Shown here piece after piece: positions 11,692 through 21,770 of a stretch of 60,253 bases of DNA. The stretch lies in contig JABYQR010000283.1 of assembly GCA_022592445.1 (NCBI GenBank), forward strand, positions 1 to 60,253, in the 5' to 3' direction. Below the pieces are notes generated by a model. The model was not told the origin of the DNA. It was given only the letters and a program-made list of their open reading frames with translations, and searched no databases. The DNA comes from Cytidiella melzeri (taxonomy: Eukaryota; Basidiomycota; Agaricomycetes; Polyporales; Irpicaceae). Both the position numbers and the translations under genes were made by a program. Every line of letters starts with the position of its first letter. Position 1 is the stretch's first letter.

Positions 11692-12337
11692 CACTAGGGG
11701 CAAACGCCGATTTCACACACCTTGAAATTTGCATGATTACCCACTTAAATGTCAACTATCAGCAGATAATCCATAAGCAATTTTGGGCTCGGAATTGTTT
11801 CTTAATGTTTGAGAATACAAAATAATGCTATACAAATTCTGTGCCTTTTCAGGGGCAGGAATTTATGTTTTTTAAGTGGTAGTTAAATCAGAAAGAAAAA
11901 TGAAAGGAAGTTTACCTTTCAAGGCTTGGAAAATCAAGTGGAAAAGATGCCTTCCACGGATTTGGAAAAGGGCATGAAAAAATCCAGAAAAGGAAAGGGC
12001 AGGTAGAATTTCCGGCGACGTGCTACTGAAAAGTTCTGGAAAGTTGTTTGCCACGTTATGTTTGCCATCACCCGACACACGTGGGAAATCTATTTGTCTT
12101 TACAATTTTAGGTTGGTCGGAAATCTGCCCGAAAAATCAATATTGACACAGATTTTTGGAGCGCGGAAAGGCTGCCAGTAGATAGGCTTAAAAATTTGTA
12201 GAAAATTCACAAAAATGTCTTTGATTGTATATCAATGTAACCTACCAAATATAACCAGATATTCACGGGATTTTTAACATCTCAAATAACTCTCACAATA
12301 ATTTCACGCCATGTGAAATCAGCCTTTGCCCGCAGTG
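11692..12337. mobile_element. Non-autonomous CACTA-type element (646 bp) inside gypsy 1 pol
   Basis: The element starts CACTAGGGGCAAACGCCGAT and ends, read on the other strand, CACTGCGGGCAAAGGCTGAT. These are imperfect inverted repeats of about 38 bp. It is flanked by CCC on both sides (11689-11691, 12338-12340), the 3-bp duplication expected of CACTA/EnSpm elements. Removing the element and one CCC rejoins RT/RNase H in frame across W-N-P / N-A-T-I. It has no ORF longer than about 70 codons and no transposase motif, so it would need enzyme from elsewhere. The end base change (CAGTG instead of TAGTG) may have immobilised it. Confidence 0.85.
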
Positions 12338-12677
12338 CCCAATGCTACAATCATTGTGAAAACTGACGCCTCGGACTACGCTCTTGGCGCCATACTCTCT
12401 ATCATCTCCGATGGGGAGATTCATCCAGTTGCGTTTCATTCTCGCACCTTCTCTGCACCCAAACTCAAGCACGACAAGGAACTACTAGCGATTCATGAAG
12501 CCTTTCGGACTTGGCGTCATTACCTGGAGGGTACTCTATCTCTGATAGACGTGATCACCAACCACAAGAACCTGGAGTATTTTTCGACTACAAAACTCCT
12601 CACTCGACAACAGGCTTGTTGGTCCAAATTCCTATCCAGTTTTAATCTTGTAATCCGCTTCAGACCTGGGAAACTCG

Positions 12678-12828
12678 TATTAGAAAGGTATGAGCAGTAG
12701 TGCACAACACTGAGCCTTAGGTGAAGGTGGTGGTCAGACGAAGAGATGGGGATCAAAAGAAGTGTTATATACGGTAACTAAGCGCTCGATCAGTGCGGAG
12801 TCTCAATGGAGTCTCAGTATATTCGAAC
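12678..12828. mobile_element. 151-bp insertion flanked by AACTCG in gypsy 1 RNase H
   Basis: The insertion interrupts the GKL/GTK junction after RNase H. AACTCG is repeated on both sides (12672-12677, 12829-12834); deleting the insert and one copy restores the frame. It starts TATTAGAAAGG and ends GTATATTCGAAC, with no inverted repeats and no poly-A tail. Its class is unknown: a SINE-like or miniature element, or a filler insertion at a break. Confidence 0.65.
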
Positions 12829-14476
12829 AACTCGGAACCAAGCTGGACGCATTAACTAGACCATGGGACGTCTACCCTAAAGAGGGAGGTAGTGGCTATG
12901 CCAGTGTAAACCCGCATAACTTCAAACCTATCTTCTCCTCCAAACACTTCATCGCCTCCATCTGTGCATCTGCACTCATGGAACCGACGCTCCGCAGTGT
13001 TAATATCTTTGACTCTGAAGAACTCTACAAGGATATCCTCCAATCCCTACCCTCAGACACGTATGCTCAATAACTCCGTTCAAAACCTCTTCCTCCGAGG
13101 TGGGTTGACAATCCGCAAGGATTGTTACTCCATGATGGCAAGATATATGTCCTGGACGTTGCTGGCCTCTGCCTCCGTGTCCTCCGCTACAGACACGACC
13201 ACCTCTTATTGGGTCACTACAGGGTTAGTAAGACACTAGCCCTGGTCTGAAGAGAGTTCTCATGGCCAAAACTCCAAACTTTTGTACAAGATTACTGCAA
13301 GTCTTGCACGACTTGTAACCGATCAAAGGCTCCAAGACATAAGCCGTATGGTACGGTCCAACAACTCCCAGTCCCGACGTGCCCTTGGGATTCTATTTCT
13401 ATGGATTTCATTGAGCAACTCCCGGACTCCGCAGGCTTCACAGCCATACTCGTTATCGTGGACCGCCTCAGCAAACAAGGCATATTCATCCCCACCTACA
13501 ACACAATAGACTCTCCGGGTTTGGCTAAACTATTTGTACTTCATGTCTTTTCTAAGCATGGAGTTCCTTCTCACTGCACCTCCGACCGGGGCACAGAGTT
13601 GTGTCACAGTTCTTCAGAGCCTTAGGACAGGCTTTGGACATGAACCTCCACTTCACCTCGGGTTACCACCCTGAAGCAGATGGTCAGACAGAAAGGACCA
13701 ACCAAACCCTTGAGCAATACCTCCACACGTACTGCAACTACCAGCAAGACAACTGGTCGGACTTGCTACCTCTCGCGGAGTTCGCTTTCAACAATGTCCC
13801 TAGCGCAACTACCGGCGTTTCTCCCTTCTTTGCAAACAAAGGCTACCATCCCAACATCACCATACACCCCGAACATAGTCTCGCCTCCACACACGCTCAT
13901 GAACTCGCCGTTAACCTTGAGGACTTACACAAATACTTGAAAGAAAGCATGCGCGAAGCCCAGCTCCAACATCAAGGTCCCGCTGACGCTGCACAAAAAG
14001 CACCTCCACAATGGGATGTCGGAGATCACGTCTTTGTCAAAGCAAAGTACTTCAACACCACACAACCATCTAAGAAACTTGCCAAGAAGTATCTAGGACC
14101 TTTCGAGATTATTGAACACGTTGGTCTGCAATCCTTCACGCTCAATCTCCCTGACGCAATGCGCACAGTACATCCAGTCTACCACGTCTCTATGTTAGAG
14201 TCACACACACCCAGCGAAATCCCCACTGAGTCCCATCACCACCTCCGCCGGTTGGAATTGATGGAGAAATCAAATACGAGATTGCAGAGGTACTCAACTC
14301 TCAACTGATTGCCAACGCCGCACATGTTCGCTTCTTTACCTAGTCCAATGGCTAGGATACGAGGGAACGGATGAAGAAACTTCATGGGTTCTAGCTACAG
14401 AGATGGATGGCGCTCCAGAAGCCATTGCCAATTTCCATAACCGTTATCCAAAGAAACCCGGCCCTTTACCTTTGTA

Positions 14477-14720
14477 ATTATCTGTTTGTTTGTTTCATTA
14501 TCCTTATATCATCTCCGCGTTTCCGCAACTCCTCAAATCCGCACACATTCATGCTTCATAACAAAAGTGCAAGGACAACGGTGGAGGTCTCATTCATAGT
14601 TTACAATAAACAAGAAAAGAAAAAACTACTTTAAGTTTCCTTCTCTTTTCCTTTTCCCTTCTGCGGAGCACCTGTTGCCTGCGCTGCCTCCGCAGTCTTC
14701 TTTGCCTCTTGCCGCAATCT
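14477..14720. other. Convergent 3' ends of pol and the antisense gene
   Basis: A 244-nt spacer between the pol stop and the antisense stop. An AATAAA at about 14606 is in plus orientation and could end sense transcripts early. No further gene is seen. Confidence 0.4.
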
Positions 14721-15981
14721 TCACCTTTCCTTCTTTCGCTCAACCTCAATATCCTCTACTTCCTTCACCTCCATCATCCTCCGGATGTCGTTGCGGAACG
14801 CGGTTAGGGTGTCCCGGATCGCCCGTCCCTCGGCCAGAAGGTCTGCCTGTAAGTCTGCAACTTTGCGCAGAGCACCAGTGAACGCCTCTAAGGCGTTGAC
14901 TGAGCTGAACACGGAGTCCGACATCTCCGCCTCCGAGGATTCCGACGCAGACTCTGTTGACCTCTCCACCAACTCCATCCTCGCAGGAACCCGCATTCCC
15001 TCATCCTGATCCCGGATATCATACGTCTGCAATTTTTTCTTCTTCAGCCCTGTCACCTTCGATCCTTTCCTCTTCCTCGCCAAAGTTTCAGATGTCCCGG
15101 ACGTCGACTTCTCCAACTGAGGCGCCGTCACCCCAGAAGGCCCGGCCTTCGGAGTTTTTGTTGGACCACCCTCCGCACGACCCTTCCCCACCTCCTTGAC
15201 CGAGATGTTACCAATCTTGCAAGACCGTTTACCGGTCCTGCAAGCATAACACGCTTTCCCTTTTGTCTTTGCAATCAACTCCCAGAAGCAATCAGACTTG
15301 TACTTGATGCACGTATTGCATCGCACCTCCGACGTGCTCCAGTGGACCTCTATGACGGTCTCTCCGCAAACCACCCTTGTTGCCTTTGTAACAACTTGAG
15401 CCTTCTTTTTCTTTGGAGTCCGCTCCGTGTCCTGCATCTCCGCGTCCTCCTCCTCATCCTTGTCCGTCTCCTCCTCCTCGTATTCGTCCGTAGGAACGTA
15501 TTGCAAGGTTGCAGGGCTCAAAGTCCTGCACCGCCGAATTGTACCCGCAACAAACAGAGAAGGTTCCCTTGCCGCATTCGCCGTAAGTTTCGCCGCAATC
15601 TCAGTGGCTGCCGACTCTACAATTGCCTTGCGCTCCATCTCCACTGCAGCCCTCTTTGCCAGCATCAACCGCTTACCCTCAGCGGCCACCTTTTTCTTTG
15701 CCTCCTCAGCTTCCGCCTTCTTCCTCGCCTCCTCAGCCTCCATTCTTATCTTCTCCTGCGACGCCGCAACCAACTCCGCCGTCCTTTGGTGTTCCTCCTC
15801 AGCCGCTGCCTCCGCCCTCAGCTCCTTCTCCTCCTGCTCCATCCTTGCCAGCTCAGCCTTCCTCGCGGCAATTTCTCGCTGCCTCCATGCAAACCAATCA
15901 GCGGCAGTCTCTGGAAAGGAGTCGTTGAAGTTAGCCTATCTCCATCAAGGAGCGGAAATACTCACCATTTGGGGTGGACAT
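14721..15981 (-). CDS. Antisense, spliced coiled-coil / hexacysteine protein gene inside gypsy 1
   Basis: Join (minus) 15981-15966 and 15910-14721 gives 401 residues from ATG at 15981 to TGA at 14723-14721. The 55-nt intron (15965-15911) has GTGAGT..CCAG ends and joins the exons in frame. Residues about 30-110 are a highly charged, Ala/Glu/Lys-rich predicted coiled coil. An acidic block lies at about 147-165, followed by a PKKKK stretch. Six cysteines at 203, 206, 213, 226, 229 and 236 fit C-x2-C-x6-C-x12-C-x2-C-x6-C, the spacing style of fungal Zn2Cys6 clusters. A second basic block (about 283-298) looks like a nuclear localisation signal, and the C-terminus (about 340-395) is amphipathic and charged. 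The gene lies convergent to pol, between the chromodomain and the 3' LTR, and is unbroken while pol is dead. A TATAAA sits 75 nt upstream. A DNA-binding or regulatory role is inferred only from the cysteine pattern. It could be element-encoded or a captured host gene. Confidence 0.75.
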
Positions 15982-16055
15982 GTTGTTGCTGAGTACAGGG
16001 TAGTGATGGGTGAAGGAAGAAAAGTTGAAGTCCAGCATTCGCACACTCTCAGGAC

Positions 16056-16061
16056 TTTATA
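16056..16061 (-). promoter_or_regulatory. TATA box for the antisense gene
   Basis: On the minus strand the hexamer is TATAAA, within GGTATAAAGTCC. It lies 75 nt before the ATG at 15981, inside gypsy 1 and just inside the 3' LTR (16131). The intervening leader is pyrimidine-rich with TTCTTCCTTC. The spacing suits a short 5' UTR. No transcript evidence is available here. Confidence 0.5.
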
Positions 16062-16130
16062 CCAAAACTCCAGATCTCCGGTGCGGATACATTAGAAGCA
16101 TTGCCCTCAGGGGTTCAGGCCTTAAGGGGG

Positions 16131-16702
16131 AACCACCCAACTTCACGTAACCTCCGCATCCGAACACCGCGCCGCATACTCCGCATCTCCGCACTGATGT
16201 CATTATGACCCTTATCATCTGTTTCCTTTACATCATGCTGTGTACAGTTCTCTTATTGCTCCGCAAGAATGCAAGAATGCGCATTTCCCTTTGTTCCGCT
16301 TTCGTCTACTCCTATTGGACTTGAAGTCATTGTAGTATATATACAAGACCCAACTGTAGTAAATAAGCAATTCAAATATCGAATAAGACTCCCCTTCTTA
16401 TCCTCTCTTCGTCTGCATTCGACTTCACTAGCGGAAGTTGTCTTACTCGTTGTTGTCCAACATCTCCTCGCTGTCTCCGGTGTTCCAATGACCAGACCTC
16501 CGCAGGTCCACATTTCGATTGAGCCTTGCTCTCGAACCTTTGATCCTGCTAAGTACAAATTCGAGTCACGAGAATCCCCAGCGGCACAACTTAACTAGTT
16601 GAAGCCAAGACTCATTCTGATCCCCCTTGTTTGCTCCTCTGTTTCCGCATCTCCGCAAACTCCGCAACTCCGCGTTCCTTTCTTTTCGTCTTGCTCTCAA
16701 CA
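16131..16702 (+). repeat. 3' LTR of gypsy 1
   Basis: It matches 8161-8716. The first 16 nt of the 5' LTR (TGTTACAACCCGGTCC) are missing, so the polypurine run TTAAGGGGG (16122-16130) abuts AACCACCC directly. It carries a 17-nt insertion that extends the local ACTCCGC repeat. It ends AACA at 16702. Confidence 0.85.
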
Positions 16703-18082
16703 CTGCCCCAATCCTGTCAGCCAATCACTTTACTCTATGGATTCTGCAATCTGGCTGCAGTCTTTTCTTGCCTTTGCATTTTATTGCTTTATTCTTACAC
16801 CTCACAATCCTGCACATTGATGTTCAGTAGCTATGTACTGGTGTACATCATTGTATACCATCCATTATTGGACTCTGGAAAAACTGAGACTACCAAGCCT
16901 GCTGAAGCCGACTCAAAACTGGCTTGAGCTGACTTTGGCTGAGCCGAACTGTAATTCAGCTCCACACCTTGCTGAGCCGTTGTCTGAGTCTAAAAAACCG
17001 CCAATCTGCTATAGCAAGTTGAAGTGGAGTTCATATTTTGAAAAAACTGACTTTCCGGTAGCTGGCCGCTGGCTAGCCGAGTTGCGGCAACACCAGCCTG
17101 GGCTAAAGTGAGTACATAACACTGCATGCCGTGAGTACTGTTTCTGATCCACAAAACAAGAAAGCCATTTGCCCCAGTATTCTCATCAATCCTTCAGGCA
17201 AACCTGGATGCTTCAGGGCACCTGACTGGTGCTTAGAACTAAACAATCTGTATACCAAGGTAAGCTCTCATGACCATTATCTTACTACAGATTACTAATT
17301 ACAATGTAGACCAAGCATGGAGGCACAGGTGTAAATCATACCGAGCAACACATTATCAATGAGAGTTTGCTGATATAGATTTTTTGCAACCTCCACCTGA
17401 CATTCAAGTGCAACCTAGCGCTAGGCCACCTAACGACAAGGTATGCTGAGCCAGACATGACAAAGACTTTTGAGGCTATTCTGTGGTATCTGAAAGAAGC
17501 AAAGCCTCATGAGCTTGTGCAAGGCCGGAAGAGCAAGCACTGACATGAGGGACAAGGGTTTGCATACCTTCTATACAGGCACGGCACCAGACATTGTTGA
17601 CAACAACAAGGAGGCAGCCGACAACAAGGCAAGACTGCGCTCGAAGACCTTACTATAAAAGTGGGGGTGTAGACACGGGATGGCGGCATAGATAAAGGGT
17701 CTAGAGTGGAATTCAAAGCAGTGCAAGCTGCCAGAACAACTCAGAACTTGTTGCAGTGTAGTCGTTCTGAAAAACTTGAGTAACAGGTCCAGCAGATTTG
17801 TAGGCAGGCAAGCACTGCTCAATGAAGTGTTGTTTGCAGCCGTAACGTTGCGTGGCCCATACGCCGAAAGTGATAAGTTTGAGGCAGACGAGGAGGACAG
17901 ATTGTTGAGGGTGTTCGACAATCCAGAGACAGCGTGGTGAGCAATCGAGCTAGGTGGGGGTACCAAGGAGAGAGACATTCTCCTTTGCTTGCGCTTTTGA
18001 TTGCGTGGTTGGCTGTCAGGGAGGGCAGTTTTTGCTTTGTTCTGCAACAAGTGATCAGTACACAAAACAAGACCGAGACTGG
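16703..18082. other. Stretch without a supported gene
   Basis: Short frames on both strands lack motifs. The minus frame at 17571-18082 directly follows the helicase relic and is Ser/Leu-rich; it may be the decayed tail of that gene, but nothing in it is recognisable. Confidence 0.35.
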
Positions 18083-20087
18083 TTACATACTGGTGTGCCC
18101 TATTTTCTGGCATGCGCTGCATGTTTGCACCTTCTTCGACTTGCTTGAATTATCAGTCGTGGAGGTGGTGGGTTGAGAGTCTAGTGCAGTGGTAGTAAAA
18201 GTGGGCGTTTGGGCAGGAGGATGTACTTGGTGCATTAGCTCCAGTACCTCTGCACCATATGTGTCTGCCACTTCATTTGGTCTCACGCTGGATACCCTGT
18301 TTGCCAGTGGTGAGCGCAGTCAACAAGCGCACTGCAAACACCCTTGCTTGTTTGTTGTATCACAAAGACAATGGTCGGATTCTGCATACAAGATGAGGAA
18401 AGTCTTGAGGAGCAAAGATGTTACTCACCACCTCTGGCCACTACTGAAGTACAATAATATAGGTTTTGGCCTACTTGCAATTCCTTCTGACTGTCTGCAT
18501 TTACCAGGTTGTCAATAGTGTTTTCAAGCTCAGCCTGCCCTGCAGGTCTTTTCCTCCCTCTCTGCAACGTTGCTTCAACCTTTCCCCGTCGGCATTGTGT
18601 GCAAATAACTTTGTCACTCTCTCCAATGCTGTTGGTGGTAAGTACTGCACTGGATTCCCTGTTCTTGTTGACAGTTGTGTCTCCCTTGTCCTTGCAAACG
18701 TGAACTGTCAAACCCGCAAGACCGCTAGGAGAATTGTATGGACCTGGGTATGTCAATCTTCTTGCAGCTTCTGGTGCACTCAACACTGATGTATTTCTCT
18801 TATTGTTTTCTGAAGTCTTCATTTGCCTCGCGTGCTTCCTTGCCTCTCCCTTCTCTTTCTCCTCGTTGAAATCTTTTGACTCCACTACGAACATGGCAAC
18901 AGCCTCTGTACTCTGTCCGCAGCTGCCTTGGCCAAACCTTTGCCACAGTGTGCACATAGTACACTTCACCGCTTGCCATTGTACTATGAGACAAAAGTCA
19001 GGTATATCCACTCTCTGTATATTGTATATCAGAAGGGGACTGTAAATACAAAAAATCAATTGACACGCCATTTCAAATGAATCCGTCGCGCATATCCAAA
19101 TATTTCCTTGTCTAAACATCTCGAGGCATTTCTTTTGAATGTCTTGGACATCTCTGAGTGAAGCCAGAGAATTTTACTTACAGCTTCCAATGGCACACAG
19201 CTCCGTATTACTTTGCCTGCTGCAACCGCCTCAGTGACACTGTCAAAAAATGACAAATTTTGGAGGGATACTACAAGGTTCTGTAGGCAAGACAAAGGAG
19301 AGGTCAAGATAGCTACCGAGCGGGTACTAGATCTTTCGCACAGTCAGATGCAAGTTGGGGCGGTTGACAGGCCGAGAGATATGAACAAGCTTATTGGGCC
19401 GGAGATGCAGTGTTCACATGTTGACCTGTTTGACAACATGGGGCAGAGTGGCAGATGCGGCAGCAATGGGTTTGTCCCTCAAGATCACATGTCTGAGCTA
19501 CTCGAGGGACTTTTACTCTGGCTGGAATGAGTCTCATGTGCTGATGCAGTGGGCTTTGTCAAAAACTATGCGATGACTCAAGCAACAAATTTTGGCCTCC
19601 TTAGCATTTTCTCGAATCCGCCCCCGGCCTTCGTTAGTTGTTTAGGGTGACAATTACAACCTGGTAAATGCCATTTTAAATAGTCTGATCGATTTGATTG
19701 GCCCGCATCAAATGCACAAGTCATAGCACTCCCCTGAAAATTTGCAGCAGTTGCAGTTTCAGCACTGATTGAAATGGCTTTAATCCCTGCCCTCTCAAGC
19801 TGGGCTACGTTCTGCCTACCCAGCACTGTTAGAGCAGTGACAAGAATGTGAAAACTGTGCAGCCGCAACAACAATGCCAATGTCTTGCTTCCAACTGTGC
19901 CAATCTTGAGCAGGACATCCTTTCCTCCAAGCAGCGCATGAGTAAACAAGCACTGCGAGCGGTATGCCCTCAATCCAAATACTGATTCGCACACTGGGCA
20001 AATTGTTGTGATATCTGGCATATTAGATTCTTCAAGGGTAGAGTCTGAGTCAGACCGAGGCTCCATGTTGAATAAGAAGTCAATCAA
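18083..20087 (-). pseudogene. RecQ-like ATP-dependent DNA helicase relic
   Basis: Read on the minus strand in order: N-terminal FGLRAYRSQ; a scrambled Walker A (KIGTVGSKT where the family has GTGSGKT) near 19925; the motif Ia-like ALTVLGRQNVAQL and GIKAISISAETATAANF near 19780; GGGFEKMLRRPKF near 19590; a DEAH box read as FDKAH near 19550 in another frame; an ASATLPPHVVKQV-like block near 19450; FFDSVTEA (about 19240); LHSEMSKTFKR; FRQGNIWICATDSF (about 19110); and VQWQ..CTLWQRFGQ (about 18960). A Cys-rich tail (CSACQKIGHTSM) lies at about 18085-18120. Frameshifts, stops (TGG to TGA after HCIS) and at least one likely intron split it. RecQ enzymes unwind DNA 3' to 5'. Many fungi carry large, often subtelomeric families of such helicases. 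This copy cannot hydrolyse ATP as written. Confidence 0.8.
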
Positions 20088-20916
20088 CTTGGCTGTGTCA
20101 GCGGCAGGTGTTTTTGAAAATTCCGAGCGTCATTGTATTTCTTTTGAGTGCTACACATGTTATTGCAAGTCCGCTGGTCCGAGGAGGGCGGCAAAGTTTA
20201 TTTACACTTGTTAGAAGCCAGTCATCAGAGGGAGGAAAGCAGAATCAAAGTTGCGGAGAAGAAGTACATGTTCAATTGATTGATTTCCAAATATAGCATG
20301 ATGCAAAGCATAACCTAAGACCTAGCACGTCTTCTGCTCTTCCGACCGACGGCAACTGGGAAGGAGTCAGCACAAACACCATCAAAAAGTTATTGCCCGT
20401 TGGTAGTGTCTAATTGAATGTCTGTCCTCGCTGTGCATGGTGGCGAAGCTGACATTCTTCTCTTGAACTGACTCCCTCCATGAATGGTTGTATGACCAAG
20501 GTAAATACTAAGAATGGAAGGAATTGTCATGTCATCTCTCTTCGGCACTTCCCTGATGCTTGCCTGGGCACCCCTACTCCATGTGCCCCCTCAAAAGACA
20601 GCAGTGTCCTTGTTGCTACATCAGACAGTTAGTACAAGTGTTGACGCAACAAGGAAAACACGTGACAGATTGGTTGGGAATGATATGGGTGCAACCCATG
20701 GTGAGTGGGCCAGCTCTCGGTAGCACTGCTCCTGCTCTGACAACTCTGCTTATCCATTGGGAACTATCAGACTGTCTGTCCCTGTGACAATCCTTCCCAT
20801 ACTCCAAGACAAACATGACAAATCCATTGTCAAAGCCCAATCTCCTAGGTCTGTCTGTTCCTGCTACGTCCTGATGGTGTTGCTGCTAGGAGCATTGCAG
20901 CTGTAGGTGTCACAAA
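20088..20916. other. Stretch without a supported gene
   Basis: The overlapping frames at 20514-20787 (plus) have no motif. It may contain the flank into which LTR H1 inserted. Confidence 0.35.
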
Positions 20917-21770
20917 TGTTAAGACCGGCTATCGTCAAGAGACAAGTTGTCAAGTCGGAACCCCTTGGTGTAACTACACACAAGGTCAAATGATGGTCCA
21001 GGCCCCGCAGTTGCTGTCAAGCATAATGGCAGACATATGATGGATTGATAGAAGGAGTAGTGATACAACGTGGATAGACTAAGGTTCTAGCCCCATGTCT
21101 AGCGGCTATTTAGGGCCTGATCGGCTGCGCATTATGTAGTCGCATTATGGAATAATCCCCCGCCAAATAAAATAATCTAGCGCTTAATCCGACTTATTTC
21201 CACAGCGACTTATTTCCTTATTGGCGGGGGATTATTTATAAGTCAACTACATAATGTGGCGCCAATCAGGCCCTTATACATACTGGCCTAACTACTTTTG
21301 GACTAGTCCAATGTAGTGGTGACCAATGAAAGAAGCGGAAAGGAAGAACAATACACAGATAACAATAGTTGCTTTAGCAAGCCAATGGGAGAAAAGACCG
21401 TCAAGGTGCGGGGGTAAGGAGCTTAAAGAACATTAGAAAAGGGGTTCAACCCAAAAAAGGGGATAGACAGGGTCGAACCTGGAACAGGGGATAGACGGGG
21501 TTGGACCCGATGGGACGGTAATGGAGGTATGGAAAGGCCGAGGGTGGGACCAAGGCAACAGTAATCAATCGGAGTTGGGTCCAAAGTTTGAATGGAAACA
21601 AGAAGAGAAGTAATGACGTAATAGTCTGTGTTGAACGGAGGGAATGATGATGACGGAATAATGGAGAAAAGATAAGTTGGATTGTCAAGGCAAGTATAAA
21701 GAAGACAAATAGTTAACAGGATAATTGAAGAAGTGAAGAAAAATAATAGGTGTGACAACCGTTTGTAACA
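20917..21770 (-). repeat. LTR H1 (minus orientation) with a MITE inside
   Basis: It reads TGTTACAAAC..CTTAACA on the minus strand and matches 43117-43801 along its length once the 161-bp MITE is removed. The purine-rich GAAGGGGAGGTAA immediately upstream on the minus strand (21771-21783) suits a polypurine tract, so this is probably the 3' LTR of an element lying to the right. Confidence 0.75.
21113..21273. mobile_element. PIF/Harbinger-type MITE, 161 bp, nearly a full hairpin
   Basis: Ends GGGCCTGATCGGC / (reverse) GGGCCTGATTGGC. Inverted similarity continues through CATTATGTAGT and AATAATCCCCCGCC almost to the centre. It is flanked by TTA on both sides (21110-21112, 21274-21276). The second H copy has a single TTA at the corresponding place, which is a natural empty site. 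Confidence 0.9.

Larger units (their letters stand above)
9959..14476 (+). pseudogene. Pol of gypsy 1: protease, RT, RNase H, integrase, chromodomain (broken)
   Basis: Protease: LIDSGSSHCFMD near 10190. RT: FVKKKDG near 10940, the GLFEWLVMPFGLSNAPAAF block near 11160 and the catalytic VYLDDILI near 11265. RNase H: KTDASDYALGAIL at 12360. Integrase: the zinc-binding CKSCTTC segment near 13300, MDFIEQLP at 13401, SDRGTE near 13585 and YHPEADGQTERTNQTLEQY near 13665. The chromodomain runs at about 14309-14476 (LLYLVQWLGYEGTDEETSW). Breaks: TGA at 10966, 11065 and 13248, each where the family has Arg (CGA); a one-base deletion near 13600; frameshifts near 10640, 14255 and 14305; the element at 11692-12337; and the insertion at 12678-12828. 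The RT YLDD and integrase residues are otherwise intact. Chromodomain integrases generally steer insertion to heterochromatin. Confidence 0.9.
8145..16702 (+). mobile_element. Gypsy 1: complete, decayed Tf2-like Ty3/gypsy chromovirus
   Basis: An LTR retrotransposon with two directly repeated LTRs, gag, protease, RT, RNase H, integrase and a C-terminal chromodomain in chromovirus order. An opposite-strand gene sits before the 3' LTR. The 5' LTR starts TGTTAC and both LTRs end AACA. The flanks CTGAC (8140-8144) and CTGCC (16703-16707) look like a 5-bp target duplication with one mismatch. Pol is broken by three CGA-to-TGA stops, several frameshifts, a CACTA-type insertion and a 151-bp insertion, so the copy cannot make its own polyprotein. 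The LTRs differ at scattered positions and by a 17-nt insertion in the 3' LTR, so the insertion is not recent. Confidence 0.9.

Noticed and set aside
12678..12828. tRNA-derived SINE because the reverse strand begins with a GTTCGAAT box-B-like motif
   Set aside because: No box A at the right distance upstream and no A-rich tail. The motif is at the very edge of the insert.
15342..16095. Plus-strand frames of over 200 codons opposite the antisense gene
   Set aside because: Leu/Ser-rich complements of the coiled-coil codons; they run into the promoter side and show no domain.
17571..18122. 183-codon minus frame as a separate gene
   Set aside because: Ser/Leu-rich with no motif. It overlaps the Cys-rich tail of the helicase relic in another frame.
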